A DNA stretch of 64,000 nucleotides, from positions 81,338-145,337 of the forward strand of contig WSYB01000017.1 of the NCBI GenBank assembly GCA_009773645.1, written 5' to 3'. Each line of letters begins with the position of its first letter. Positions within the stretch are counted from its first letter, which is position 1. The stretch comes from Geobacteraceae bacterium (lineage in GTDB: Bacteria; Desulfobacterota; Desulfuromonadia; Geobacterales; Geobacteraceae). The translations under genes and the position numbers were made by a program. The notes below the pieces were generated by a model. That model was not told where the DNA came from. It did not search any database and saw only the letters and a program-made list of their open reading frames with translations. Shown piece by piece: positions 1-10,400 of this stretch.

Positions 1-1395
1 TTCTTTCTCGTTGATATCCTCATAAGGCAAGGTAAATACGGGGAAGCAATGAAGGAGATCGAAGCCGCACTCGTCAATTTTGGAGCCGATGACGGGACAG
101 TCGCGGCGGCATTGCAGGTAAGGGAAAAGCTCGGTCCTTCGGAAATTGCAGATTCTTCCGGTACGGAGCGGAAGGAAACCGTTTCTCTCTGCATGATCGT
201 CAAAAATGAAGAGAAAGACCTGCCAAAATCCCTTCTGAGTCTGACACCGCTCGTTGATGAAATAATCGTTGTCGACACCGGCGCCACTGACCGGACGAAT
301 GACATCGCCAGAATCTTTGGAGCACGGGTATTTGATTTTCAATGGAGCGGCGACTTTTCCGCGGCGAGAAACTTTGCCGCGTCCAAGGCACACGGCGACT
401 GGATTCTCGCCATGGACGCCGACGAAGTCATCTCCCCCCGGGATTACACCAGATTCAACGCCTTGGCAACAAACTCAAAAACCGCGCCGGTCGCCTATGA
501 ATTTACAACCAGAAACTACATAACAAAGGTAAACGTGGAGAAATGGACCCCCAATGACGGGACCTACTTTCGGGAAGAGGCGGGCGCAGGGTGGGTTCCC
601 AGCGACAAGGCACGGCTTTTCCCCAACATGAAAGGGGTGGTGTTTGAAAATCCCGTCCACGAAAAGGTGGAACCGTCCCTTGTGCGCCTCCGCATACCGG
701 TTGTGAGAGCGGACGTGCCGATTCACCACTACGGCAAGCTGAACCCGGACAAAGATATCGCCAAGGGAGAGCATTATTACCTGTTGGGGATAAAAAAGCT
801 CACTGAAACCGGCGGCGACCTGGATGCAATCTGTGAGCTCGCCATTCAGGCAGGGATGCTGGAAAGGTACGACGAGGCGATCGAACTCTGGCATAAGGCG
901 CTAGTGATCAAGCCGGACCTCCCGGTCGCGTTCTTCAACCTGGGGTACGCCCATATGCAACTGAATCAGTTCTCGAAGTCCCTGGCCGCCTCAAAAAAGG
1001 CAATGGAGCTCAAACCCGATTTCAGGGAAGCGATTTCAAATTATTGCATCGGTGAGGTTTACTGCGGAGATGCAGAAAAAGCCATTGCGCGCCTTGAGGA
1101 GACAGTGCGGGAAACCCCGGAAAATCCCGGTGCGCTGCTGGTGCTTGCAATCGCATACAGTTGCAGCGGAGAAAAAGAAAAGGGATCGAAGCACTTTGCT
1201 GCGATCAAGCGGATGCAGATTGAATGTTCCGCTTTCGTGAATGATTTCGTGAAAAAACTCGTGGCGGCGGGGAGGTCGGAGTATGCAGGGAGGCTCCTTG
1301 AAGCGGCGTTAGCCAACAATGTTTCCAACGAGGATACTATCGGCCTCTTGGAAGAACTCGCCACGCAGGAAAACGCTTCAATAATGGTCGTTTAA
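1..1395 (+). CDS. GT2-type glycosyltransferase with TPR repeats (5' end outside window)
   Basis: Likely inverting family 2 glycosyltransferase that uses a nucleotide-sugar donor, with a TPR tail for binding protein substrate. The frame is open to base 1, and the codons before the ATG at 49 (reading LIRQGKYGEA) look like a TPR, so the real start lies upstream. From the ATG at 49: GT-A fold at about 45-210 with the entry motif SLCMIVKNEE and a DxD-type AMDADE near 125, then TPR units at about 260-400 (for example KALVIKPDLPVAFFNLG). It converges on flaF. Its closeness to flagellin suggests flagellin or surface glycosylation, which is inference. The family is sure, the substrate is not. Confidence 0.85.
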   Translation, partial: FFLVDILIRQGKYGEAMKEIEAALVNFGADDGTVAAALQVREKLGPSEIADSSGTERKETVSLCMIVKNEEKDLPKSLLSLTPLVDEIIVVDTGATDRTNDIARIFGARVFDFQWSGDFSAARNFAASKAHGDWILAMDADEVISPRDYTRFNALATNSKTAPVAYEFTTRNYITKVNVEKWTPNDGTYFREEAGAGWVPSDKARLFPNMKGVVFENPVHEKVEPSLVRLRIPVVRADVPIHHYGKLNPDKDIAKGEHYYLLGIKKLTETGGDLDAICELAIQAGMLERYDEAIELWHKALVIKPDLPVAFFNLGYAHMQLNQFSKSLAASKKAMELKPDFREAISNYCIGEVYCGDAEKAIARLEETVRETPENPGALLVLAIAYSCSGEKEKGSKHFAAIKRMQIECSAFVNDFVKKLVAAGRSEYAGRLLEAALANNVSNEDTIGLLEELATQENASIMVV

Positions 1396-1439
1396 ACTGA
1401 TTGCATAACCTTTTAACCGAGCAATTGATTAAGATTAAT

Positions 1440-1609
1440 CAAAAACGGCAATTGGACACGGATTAACACGGAAAAAGCGGATTAAAACTGATAATTCAAG
1501 GAGATGAACTGGGTTACTGCTGCAATCTTTTGAGTTAATGCTCTCAGTGGTTTAAATCCGTGAAAATCCGTATAAATCAGATTTGATCCGTGTTCAAATG
1601 CTTTTTCTA
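1440..1609. repeat. Dispersed palindromic element, family A, copy 1
   Basis: About 170 bp that recurs at 14710-14879 with high identity (small substitutions and one indel). The two ends are imperfect inverted repeats: CACGGATTAACACGG on the left against reverse-complement CACGGATCAAATC... on the right. The element can therefore fold over its whole length. It contains no ORF. It fills most of the 342-base gap between the GT2 gene and flaF. It looks like a MITE/REP-type element; the family was not identified. Confidence 0.75.
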
Positions 1610-1674
1610 CTTACACACACGTCCTTCGGCCATCTCGCAAGTTTTCCGCGGCCATAATGTCATCCTGAATGCAA

Positions 1675-1702
1675 GAAGGGGCAGGTATTCACCCGCCCCT
1701 TC
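1675..1702. terminator. Convergent-gene hairpin (possible bidirectional terminator)
   Basis: A 12-bp stem with one mismatch (GAAGGGGCAGGT against ACCCGCCCCTTC) closes on a 4-base loop, between two convergent genes. The T-run is weak on both sides, so termination efficiency is uncertain. Confidence 0.55.
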
Positions 1703-1737
1703 AATGTTTCAGTAAAAGCTTACGCTGCTCGGATTGG

Positions 1738-2121
1738 TTACGGACTTGCCGGACCTGTCCTGAGGCCCGCCGCCAGATTGAAGTTAATATTGATGACGGT
1801 AGTAAGCTTTTCAGGTGAAGGATACGCCATGACATCGAACAATCGTTTGTCGATGAAGAGGCTCAGGCTGAGGATGTCCTCGCGCAGATTTTTCGGCATC
1901 GGATTGTCCGGACTGGACAGTTCAGCCTGAAAAAAGCTCCAGATTTTCTGGTTATACTTTATTGCCTCGTCAAGTTGAAAATCCCTGTCATTGGCATTCC
2001 AGTTTTCCTGACAATTCTTCAACAACAATCCTGCCTTGGTCAGTACGGAAGCCTCAAGCTCACGCTGAGACATCCCTTCTTTGTTAATGCTTTGGTAAGT
2101 TTCAAAAGGATTTGCGGCCAT
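1738..2121 (-). CDS. flaF: Flagellar biosynthesis regulator FlaF
   Basis: FlaF is a small regulator that in alphaproteobacteria works with FlbT to couple flagellin synthesis to assembly. This 127-residue protein has the family pattern: NPFETYQ at the N-terminus, a helix ending in LTKAGLLLKNCQ, a central NQKIWSFFQAEL and a PKNLREDILSLSLFIDKR block. I chose the ATG at 2121; a TTG six bases upstream is the alternative, and an AAGGAG precedes both. It overlaps the end of flbT, which suggests translational coupling. FlaF/FlbT is less usual outside alphaproteobacteria. Confidence 0.85.
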   Translation of the reverse strand: MAANPFETYQSINKEGMSQRELEASVLTKAGLLLKNCQENWNANDRDFQLDEAIKYNQKIWSFFQAELSSPDNPMPKNLREDILSLSLFIDKRLFDVMAYPSPEKLTTVININFNLAAGLRTGPASP

Positions 2122-2500
2122 GTTCAAGTAGCTCCTTTTCGTAGTCTAATAGTTTTCGGGCTGTTTTTAAAGCCTGGTAATAGTGTCCACAGAGAATCTT
2201 TTCACTCATCTCTTCGATAATTTTTTTGGTACTCGGGGCTGCGTCCAGCACATCTTTCACCAAATCCCAGTACCTTTTGTGGTAATCGACGAGATTTTTT
2301 TCGTCTATGTACATGAGCTGGACTGCAAAATATATACGGCGACAAGGAGTATCGACTTCCTTCTCACTCAGAATGTCTTTTTCACGCAGAATCGGGACAT
2401 TGTTTTCAACGTAAAGTTCGGCAGCCTTACCGCCGTTTTTCACGACAGCACCGCCGATGATCAATTTTTCGTTTGCCTTGAGCCTGATTTTCAGAGACAT
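2102..2500 (-). CDS. flbT: Flagellin post-transcriptional regulator FlbT
   Basis: FlbT binds the 5' leader of flagellin mRNA in Caulobacter and represses translation until hook assembly is complete. This 132-residue protein matches the family from the start (MSLKIRLKANEKLIIGGAVV) through PCRRIYFAVQLMYID to the C-terminal YYQALKTARKLLDYE helix. It lies just downstream of the flagellin genes and overlaps flaF. The flagellin leader here has two hairpins that could be its target (inference). Confidence 0.88.
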   Translation of the reverse strand: MSLKIRLKANEKLIIGGAVVKNGGKAAELYVENNVPILREKDILSEKEVDTPCRRIYFAVQLMYIDEKNLVDYHKRYWDLVKDVLDAAPSTKKIIEEMSEKILCGHYYQALKTARKLLDYEKELLEHGRKSF

Positions 2501-2569
2501 GGTCAGCTTCCCTGGTTGCTATTCTGCAACAGTGTCTGAAATACATTCTGTATTTTTATGAGCTGTTTC

Positions 2570-3121
2570 TTACGTGGAACTTTTGCCGGCTCCGACCCGG
2601 GCATCTTCTATTTGCCCTGTTGCCGTCTCAACGGACTTCAAGGCGGTAGCGACCTGGTTGTCGGTCGCATCTACCGGCACATCCTTCAATGTTTTCGGCA
2701 AATCCGATAATGACGGAGGAAAGGTCATCTTCTCAATCTCTTTCCGCAACGCGCTATAACTCATCAGCAAGTCGGCTCTTTCTTTGCTGTCAACGGAAAA
2801 AGGGGGGAAATTTTTAACAATCCTGTCAAGTGCAGCCTTCATTCCGCCAAGGTGTCCGGCTGCGGTTTCCAGAGCGGCATTGGCCTCTCTAACCGATTTC
2901 GCGACCAGATTCATATCGGAATTTACGGTCTGAACGGCGTTTAACGTTTTTTGCGTGGCGCTGTTTAAGGTAATGGCGACCGAATCCTGATTCACTAAAT
3001 TTAACGGGGTCTTGTCATTCTGCAAGGAGGTTTTTGGTTTAGTGGTCTCGTCTGCTTTCAGGTAAGCCTTTCCCAAAGGAGAAACAGCGGAGTTAATACC
3101 CAAGGATTCATCTACTGCCAT
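2570..3121 (-). CDS. Small flagellin-like protein of unknown function
   Basis: 183 residues, not assigned to a named family. Residues about 70-135 (a helix with ANAALETAAGHLGGMKAALD, then KERADLLMSYSALRKEIEKM) resemble the flagellin D1 pattern in which a long helix is followed by a Q/K-rich segment and a second helix pairing back on it. The canonical flagellin D0 ends are missing, so it should not polymerise like flagellin. The gene is between flagellin and flbT, has its own ribosome site (GGGGGT), and follows a strong hairpin, which fits lower expression from the flagellin transcript. It might be a secreted accessory, a chaperone or a regulator; none of these is shown. Confidence 0.6.
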   Translation of the reverse strand: MAVDESLGINSAVSPLGKAYLKADETTKPKTSLQNDKTPLNLVNQDSVAITLNSATQKTLNAVQTVNSDMNLVAKSVREANAALETAAGHLGGMKAALDRIVKNFPPFSVDSKERADLLMSYSALRKEIEKMTFPPSLSDLPKTLKDVPVDATDNQVATALKSVETATGQIEDARVGAGKSST

Positions 3122-3143
3122 ACGGCACCCCCTTCAAGAGGAA

Positions 3144-3174
3144 TAGGAGGGGAAATATTCTATTTCCCCTCCTA
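3144..3174. terminator. Perfect 14-bp intergenic hairpin after flagellin
   Basis: A perfect inverted repeat, TAGGAGGGGAAATA with its complement, around a 3-base loop. It lies 27 bases downstream of the flagellin stop on the minus strand and before the flagellin-like gene. No U-run follows, so it may be a partial terminator or an mRNA 3'-end stabiliser that lets flagellin be made in excess of the genes behind it. Confidence 0.6.
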
Positions 3175-3200
3175 CCGTGAGACCACAAATTTCTCAGGTG

Positions 3201-4058
3201 TTAGAAGAGACGGAGTACCGCCTGAGCGGCCTGAGAAGACATGCTCAACGATGAGATCCCCAGGTTCTGGCGAGTCTGGAGCATCAGCATGTTGGCGCCT
3301 TCTTCATTCATATCCGCCAGGGTCAGATTGTCGGCCCCGGTGGTGAGGTTGTTGATCATGCTATCCGTATAATCCTGACGGGTGGTGACAACGCTCAGGT
3401 TCGCGGACAGGTCGGCGGACTTCGACCGCAGGACTGTCAGAGCTGAGTCGAGCTGGCTGGCGGAGAAAGAGATCGCATTTGCGCCGCCGGACGCGGCAGT
3501 GGATGCCCAAGAAGAGGAGTCCGCTGCCACGGCAACCGAAGCAGCCGCGATAGTGAGGCCGGCAGAGGTCGAGGTAAAGCCGGTAACGGTCAGGGTGGCA
3601 TCGCCCGTCTTCGCAGAGAACTCGACGGTCTTGTTGTCGCCGTTGACCAGGTTCGTGCCGCGGTAGCTGGAGTCGCTCGCCAGCTTATCGATCTGGGTGC
3701 GCAGGGTATTGAAGGTATTCCCGTATGCCGAACGGTCGGTGACGCTGGTGGTTGCGTTGGCAGCGTCGGCAACACCTTTTGCCGCGTTGATGAGCGACGT
3801 AATCGCCTTGATGCCGGCATCGGCGGACCTCAGCATCTGGACCGCCTCGCTCATGCCGTCCTTGCGGACGTCAAGGTCGTTCGCGCGGTTGACGTGGTTC
3901 TGCGCCGCAAAGAAGTTGGTCGGGTTGTCGAGAGGGGTGTTGACCTTTTTGCCGGAAGAGAGACGATTCTGGGTTTGGTCCGTCGCCTTTTTTGTGCCCT
4001 GAAGTTGGAGGAGGTTGTTTTTCATCCCCGCGGTTAATGAAATGTCTGAGATTGCCAT
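3201..4058 (-). CDS. fliC: Flagellin
   Basis: Structural subunit of the flagellar filament, exported by the flagellar type III system. 285 residues, in the short range for flagellins. The N-terminal D0/D1 region is canonical (MAISDISLTAGMKNNLLQLQ, then TQNRLSSGKKVNTPLDNP), as is the C-terminal helix (MLMLQTRQNLGISSLSMSSQ, ending in VLRLF). The middle (about 150-210) is small and rich in Ser, Thr and Ala, offering acceptors for O-glycosylation. AAAGGAG precedes the ATG. It is driven by the sigma28 promoter at 4208-4234 and followed by flagellin-like, flbT and flaF genes. It is the only full flagellin in the window. Confidence 0.95.
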   Translation of the reverse strand: MAISDISLTAGMKNNLLQLQGTKKATDQTQNRLSSGKKVNTPLDNPTNFFAAQNHVNRANDLDVRKDGMSEAVQMLRSADAGIKAITSLINAAKGVADAANATTSVTDRSAYGNTFNTLRTQIDKLASDSSYRGTNLVNGDNKTVEFSAKTGDATLTVTGFTSTSAGLTIAAASVAVAADSSSWASTAASGGANAISFSASQLDSALTVLRSKSADLSANLSVVTTRQDYTDSMINNLTTGADNLTLADMNEEGANMLMLQTRQNLGISSLSMSSQAAQAVLRLF

Positions 4059-4201
4059 GTGTCTTGCTCCTTTCTGGTTGTTAATCCGGCATTCTTGCCG
4101 GTTAGTGGTTTATGCCGCTCCAGCGGCACGTAAATGTACACTCAAGAAGGTCAACCTTTTGTTTTCACCCCTTTTCTGACCGACATTTCTTGGTGCCTGT
4201 A
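4059..4201 (-). promoter_or_regulatory. Long structured flagellin 5' leader, possible CsrA/FlbT target
   Basis: About 140 bases lie between the predicted transcription start and the flagellin ATG. On the mRNA strand there is a hairpin whose loop is UGGA (stem GCCGC/GCGGC, 4114-4127), a second hairpin with a CCGGC/GCCGG stem (4086-4101), and a Shine-Dalgarno AAAGGAG containing GGA. A GGA in a hairpin loop plus a GGA at the ribosome site is the usual CsrA target layout, and csrA and flbT are both encoded nearby. The binding itself is inference. Confidence 0.55.
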
Positions 4202-4207
4202 TTGGAC

Positions 4208-4234
4208 TTATCGTACGGCAGATCAAAAACTTTA
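4208..4234 (-). promoter_or_regulatory. Sigma28 (FliA) promoter of flagellin
   Basis: On the minus strand TAAAGTTT (-35, 4227-4234), 11 bases, then TACGATAA (-10, 4208-4215). The sigma28 consensus is TAAAGTTT-N11-GCCGATAA, so the -35 and spacing are exact and the -10 differs at two positions. fliA is at 25948-26700. Confidence 0.9.
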
Positions 4235-4277
4235 GTAAAAAATTGCACAAAAGTTACCCGGAACCGCACCTGTACAA

Positions 4278-7200
4278 TTAGCATTTTTCACACCATATTT
4301 GCCAAACGTAACGATACGCCCCTTCCAGGCTGCGGGTAAAGCCCTCTGCATCCGTAAGGGGTGAACGGGTGAGCCGCCCCCGCAACCCTTCCCGCAGCGT
4401 CCGCAACCCTTCCCGGTCATGGGCAAGCCTGACGGCTGTCTCCAGGTACTCTTCCGGGGTTTCAGCAATCAGTTCGCCGCACCCTGCAGTGGAAAGGAGG
4501 CTCACCCCTACGCGGGACACATGGGTCTTCCCCCTGAGGGTGATTACCGGCACTCCCATCCAGAGCGCCTCACAGGTGGTGGTGGTCCCGTTGTAGGGGA
4601 ACGTGTCGAGCGCTATGTCCACGCGGTTGTAAAGGTCGAGATGGCCCAGGTATGAGAGGGTATTTCCCTGCATCTCCAGACGGCCGGGAGCAACTCCATG
4701 GGAAGCGAACGTCTCCTGCACATGCTTCTGCATGCTTTCTTCGCCAAGCCCCAGTGACTTCAACATCAGGCGGGAGCCCGGCACAGCCAAAAGGATGCGC
4801 GCCCAGAGGGCGATGGCTTCCGGGGTAACCTTGGCGAAGTTGTTGAATGAGGCAAAGGTGACAGGGCCGGTCAGCCCGGCAGGCAAGGGGCCGACATCGG
4901 GGGCGTTCTGCGCCGGGCGGTAGCAGAGGAACGTCGCCGGCAACCGGAGGAGTTGTTCGGTGTGGAACTGCTCCGTAAGTCCCGGCGGGTCGGCCTTGGC
5001 GTCGGTAATCCGGTAGTCCACGGCGGCAAGGCCGGTGGTATCGGGATAGCCGAGCCACGATATCTGAATGGGGGCCGGTTTGCGCGCGAACATGAGCATC
5101 CGGTTATTGGCGGTATGCCCTGCCAGGTCAACGAGGATGTCGATCCCGTCCTTTCGGATGACCTCCGCCGACTCTTCATCGGAGACCCCGGCAATCGTGC
5201 GCCACTGGTCCGGGAGTTTCTTCAGCTGTTCCGTAAAGCTATCGGGAACAATGGCATCCGAATAGCAGAAGACCATGAAGCGCTCATGATTATGGGCAGC
5301 CAGCGCCGGTTGAATAAAAAAAGCAACCGGATGGATTTTAAAATCGGGTGAAACGTAGCCGACCCGTAACGGACGATCGGGAACCGGGGCGTTCGGACAG
5401 GAAAACGATGCGGCCATGAGCGGTTCGGCATGCCGCTTTGCCCAGGTAAGATGCTCTGCAAAGATTTCCCGTGGCGTATACGTGGAGGAATAATGCATGG
5501 CAAACAGCAGATTGCCGTGACACGACCGGTAATCGGGATTCAGCTCCAGCGCCCTGCGGTATGCGTCGATGGCCGCATCCGGCCGCGCCTGCGCCTGCAA
5601 GGTAATGCCGATGTTGTTGTACGCCTCATGGGAATCAGGCTTCAACGCCAACGCCTTTTGCAAGCATTCAACGGCCCTCCCCGGCCTGCCGCTTTCCTTC
5701 AAGGCCACGCCGAGGTTATTCCAGACGTCATGGGATTCATTATCTACATCCAGAGCGGTGCGATAGGCATCGATGGCTGCCTCCAGCTCCCCCGCATCTC
5801 TGAGAGCGTTGCCAAGGCCGATGTGCGCATCAAAAAATACAGGGTTAAGCTCCAACGCCTTCCGGTAATATTCAATGGAGCCGATTATGTCGGCCTGTAT
5901 TTTCAAAACCGCTCCCAACCCGTTATACGCATTGGCATAATCGGGTTTTATTTCGAGTGCTGAATGAAAGCAGCCGATGGCGGCATCGAGTTCCCCTTTC
6001 TCTTTCAGCGCAAGCCCCAGGTTATGGTGGGCCGGATAATAAGCCGGCTCAGTCTCCAGCGCCTTCCGGAAGCATTCAACGGCCTCATCGAGCAGTCCTT
6101 GCTCCTTCAGGGCATTGCCCAGGTTGTTTCGGGCAAGATAGAAGCCGGGCTCGGACTCAAGCGCTCTCCGGTAGCATTCAATCGCCTCATCCATCCTTCC
6201 ATGGTCTTTCAGGGCGTTGCCGAGATTATAGCAAGTCTCTTGAAAATCCGAATCATCGGCTCCGACCTGCTCTTCGGCAGCGCTCTTTTCACACCATATT
6301 TGCCAAACGTGACGATACGCCTCCTCCAGGCTGCGGGTAAATCCCTCTACATCCGTAAGGGGTGAACGGGTAAGCCGCCCCCGCAATCCTTCCCGCAGCG
6401 TCCGCAACCATTCCCGGTCATGGGCAAGCCTGACGGCTGTCTCCAAGTACTCTTCCGGGGTTTCAGCAATCAGTTCGCCGCACCCTGCAGTTGAAAGGAG
6501 GCTCACCCCTACCCGTGACACATGGGTTTTCCCCCTTAAGGCGATGACCGGCGTCCCCATCCAGAGCGCTTCGCAGGTCGTCGTGGTTCCGTTATAGGGG
6601 AACGTGTCGAGAGCTATGTCCACGCGGTTATAAAGGTCAAGATGATCCAGGTATGACAGGTTGTTCCCCTGCATCTCCAGGCGGTCGGGAGTAACCCCAC
6701 GGGAAGCGAACATCTCCTGTACACGTCGCTGCATGACTTCTTCGCCAAGCCCCAGTGACTTCAGCATCAGGCGGGAGCCCGGCACAGCCAGGAGGATGCG
6801 CGCCCAGAGGGCTATGGCTTGCGGCGTGACTTTGGCGAAGTTGTTGAATGAGGCAAAGGTGATATGGCCGCTCTCCCCTGACGGCAAGGGTCCGACATCG
6901 GGGGCGTTCTGCGCCGGGCGGTAGCAGAGGAACGTCGCCGGCAGCCGGAGGAGTTGTTCGGTGTGGAGCTGCTCCGTAAGTCCCGGCGGGTCGGCCTTGG
7001 CATCGGTAATCCGGTAATCCATGGCGGCAAGGCCGGTGGTATCGGGATAGCCGAGCCACGTTATCTGGACCGGCGCCGGTTTACGCGCGAACATGAGCAT
7101 CCGGTTGTTGGCGGTATGCCCTGCCAGGTCAACGAGGATGTCGATCTTATCCCTGCGGATCACTTCCGCCGCCGCCTCATCGGATAGCCCGGCAATCGTG

Positions 7201-7450
7201 CGCCACTGGCCGGGCAGATTTTGCAACTGTCTGGTAAAAATGTCGGGGGACATGACATCCGAATAGCAAAATACTGTGAAGCGCTCATGGTCGTGTGCGG
7301 CCAACGCAGGTTCGATGAAAAAGGCAACAGGGTGAATTCTGAAGTCGGGAGAAACATAACCGACCCGCAAGGTACGGTCAAGAATGGGAGAATTGGGATG
7401 GGATACAGCAATGTTCATGAGCGGTTCAGCTTGAATCCTTGCCCAGCGGA
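4278..7450 (-). repeat. Intragenic duplication of the TPR-GT41 module
   Basis: The DNA at about 4290-5450 and 6295-7450 is near identical over long stretches, encoding the second and first GT41 domains of the giant protein. The TPR linkers between them are more divergent. This is a tandem module duplication inside one reading frame, and could recombine or be kept alike by gene conversion. Confidence 0.8.
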
Positions 7451-10400
7451 GATGCTCGGCAAAGATTTCCATGGGTTCGTATTTCGGAGAATAGTGGAGA
7501 GCAAAAAGAAGATTGCTATGGGATGGCTGGTAATCGAGCTTCAGTTGCAGCGCCTTGCGACAAGCTTCAATGGCGGCTTCGGGATTGGCCTTAGCTTTCA
7601 GCGCATTACCAAGATTATTGTATGCCTCATGGGAATCGGGCTTTAATTCCAAGGCCTTATGGTAAGAATCCACCGCGGCATCCAGCATCCCCTGTTCCTT
7701 CAACGCATTGCCAAGTGACATCGATGCGTCAAAGAAGGCGGGATTGAAAGCCAGTGCTTGCCGGTACGCTTGAACAGCCTCATCCAGTCTGCCCAGTTGC
7801 TGAAGTGCATTTCCCTGATTATTAAGAGCTTCCATATAATCAGGATTAAGCTGCAATGCCTTTTGATAGCACTGTACGGCACCATCAAAATCACCTTTAT
7901 TCTGGAGAACGATCCCCAGATTATAATGGGCCATAGGATAAACAGGGTTGATATCCAAAGCCGTGCGAAAACAGTCGGCAGCCTCATCAGGTCTTCCCAG
8001 CTCCTTGAAAGCGATACCCAGGTTATTGTGAAAAGAAGACGTATGGCCGTTTGCAGAGATTGCCCGGGAGAACATCTCTGCGGCTTTTTCGTAATTGCCG
8101 GCTTTGAAGGCCTCGATGCCGAGCAGATTGAACGCATCGGCATCGGTGTCGCTTTCAGGTAGAGTCTGCCCTTCCCCGGCGGGGTGAGGTATCAGCCCGG
8201 CGTTTGCGGCTGAGGCGACAAGCTCTGCCAGGGCCTCCTTCACCCTTATCATTACACCTTGCCAATCGCCGGACTTTTCCTGCCGGAACAGCCGCATGGA
8301 AGGATACCAGGGGCTGTCGTCACGGTCGAGCAGCCAGCGCCAGTCCGGTGCAAACGGCAGGAGAACCCACACCGGTTTTCCCATTGCCCCGGCCAGGTGG
8401 GCAACAGCGGTATCAATGGAAATGATCAGATCGAGGCCGGCGATGAAGGCCGCGGTGTCGGCGAAATCCCCGATGTCTCCCGTCAGGTCCGCAAGCTCCA
8501 TCCCCTGCGGCGGATTTCCGGCCTCCTCAGCCCCGTCACCCAACTGAAGACTGTAGAATGTCAAACCCGGCAGAGATGCCAGAGGGGCAAATGTCTCCAG
8601 GCGGCATGATCTTTTCCGGTTGAGGACCTGGCTCTGCCTCCCCTTCCAGACCAATCCGACCTTACATGAACGGTCCGCTCCGATCCTTTGCCGCCAGGTT
8701 TTCGTTAAATCCGGGGAAGGAGTTACGTAGGGGACAAGTGCCGGGATGGTTTCCAGGGTTGTGCCGAACAGAAAAGGGAGGCTTGCGAGCGGATAGTGCA
8801 CGTCGAATTCCGGAAGAGCTTCCCCTTGGGCAACAACTGCGGCAACACCCGCCACCCGCTCGATGACCGGTTTGAGCGCCGCTGTCTGGCATTCCACGAC
8901 CACCCTCCCGCCGCGCCCGGCAACGAGCGGGACATAGCGAACTAACTGGAATGTGTCGCCGAACCCCTGTTCCCCGTAGAGGAGGACAGTCCGCCCGTTG
9001 AGTCCGCTGCCGTCCCAGATGGGTTTGGAAAATTCGCGTTTCCGGACCGGATTTTTCTTCCTCCAGCGCCACTGGTACCCTGCAAAACCGTCAAGAAAAT
9101 TCCCCTGCAGAAGCTGCACCAGAGAAAGATTCCAGTGGGCTTCGGCCAGGTCCGGCACAAAAGAGATGGCGCGCCGGTAACTCTCGGCCGCTTCCCCATA
9201 CATTCCCTGCCCCTCAAGGGCGGCCCCCAGATTATTGAGGGCATCAACGCAGTCATGCTGCAGCGCCAGCGCCTTCCGGTAACAGGCAACGGCCTCGTCC
9301 ATCCTGTCCTGCATCTGAAGGACGGTCCCCAGGGCGTTCCAGGAATCCACATGGTCAGGCTCCACCCCGAGTACCTTTTCATAACATGTCTCAGCTTCCG
9401 CCAGCATTTCCCGGGAATGATACAGCTCTCCCAGACTGTACAAGGCTTCCGGATAATCGGGCTTCAGGGCCAGCGCCTGCTGCACGGACGCCGTGGCCTC
9501 TCCCGTCTTTCCTTGAGACTGCAACAGCAGCCCCAGATTGTGATGGATTTCCGCAATGTGCGGAGCGAATTTCAGCGCCTGCCGATAACACTCCAAGGAT
9601 TCATCAGGCCTGCCGAGTTTGTTACAGGCGTTCCCCATGTTGTAGAAGGCATGGGCAAATTCCGGTTTCAGAGAGATGGCCTTCCGGTAACGCCCCAGCG
9701 CCTCCTTATGCCGTCCCCGGCCTCCCAGGAGCGCCCCCAGGTTGTTGTGCGCCTCCGCATATAGGGGATGAAGGGCCAGCGCCGTGTTGAACATATGCTC
9801 GGCATCGTCAGGCATCCCCTCCCCGTCAAGGGAGCAGCCACGGTTGTTATAAAACTCCGCGGCAAACCCTTGCAAGGCGTGCCGCACATTGACGAGCACG
9901 TTGCCCCAGTCACCGGGCTTGCCCTGACGAAACAGGCGCATGGAAGGATACCAGGGGGTGTCGCAACGCCCCAGAAACCAGCGCCAGTCAGGTGCAAACG
10001 GCAACAGCACCCAGACCGGCTTTCCCATCGACCCCGCCAGGTGAGCAACCGCCGTGTCGATGGAAATGACAAGATCAAGTCCGGCGATCAAGGCTGCCGT
10101 GTCCGCAAAATCCCCGATCTCCCCCGTCAGGTCCGCCATGCACAGCCCTTGGGGGAGAGTGCCGGCCTGCGCGGCTTCTTCACCCATCTGGAGGGTGTAA
10201 AATGTTGTCCCCGGCATGCCTGCAAGTGTCGCAAAGTTTTCGAAGGGACAACTCCGGTTCCTGTCGGGATAAGCTCTCCCCGCCCAGACCAGCCCCACCT
10301 TGAACGTGTCGTCATGGGCGAGCTTTTTGCTCCACCTTTTCATCTGATCTTCCGGTGGAGTCACATAGGGGACATCCGCCGGAATGGTATCCACCGTCGT

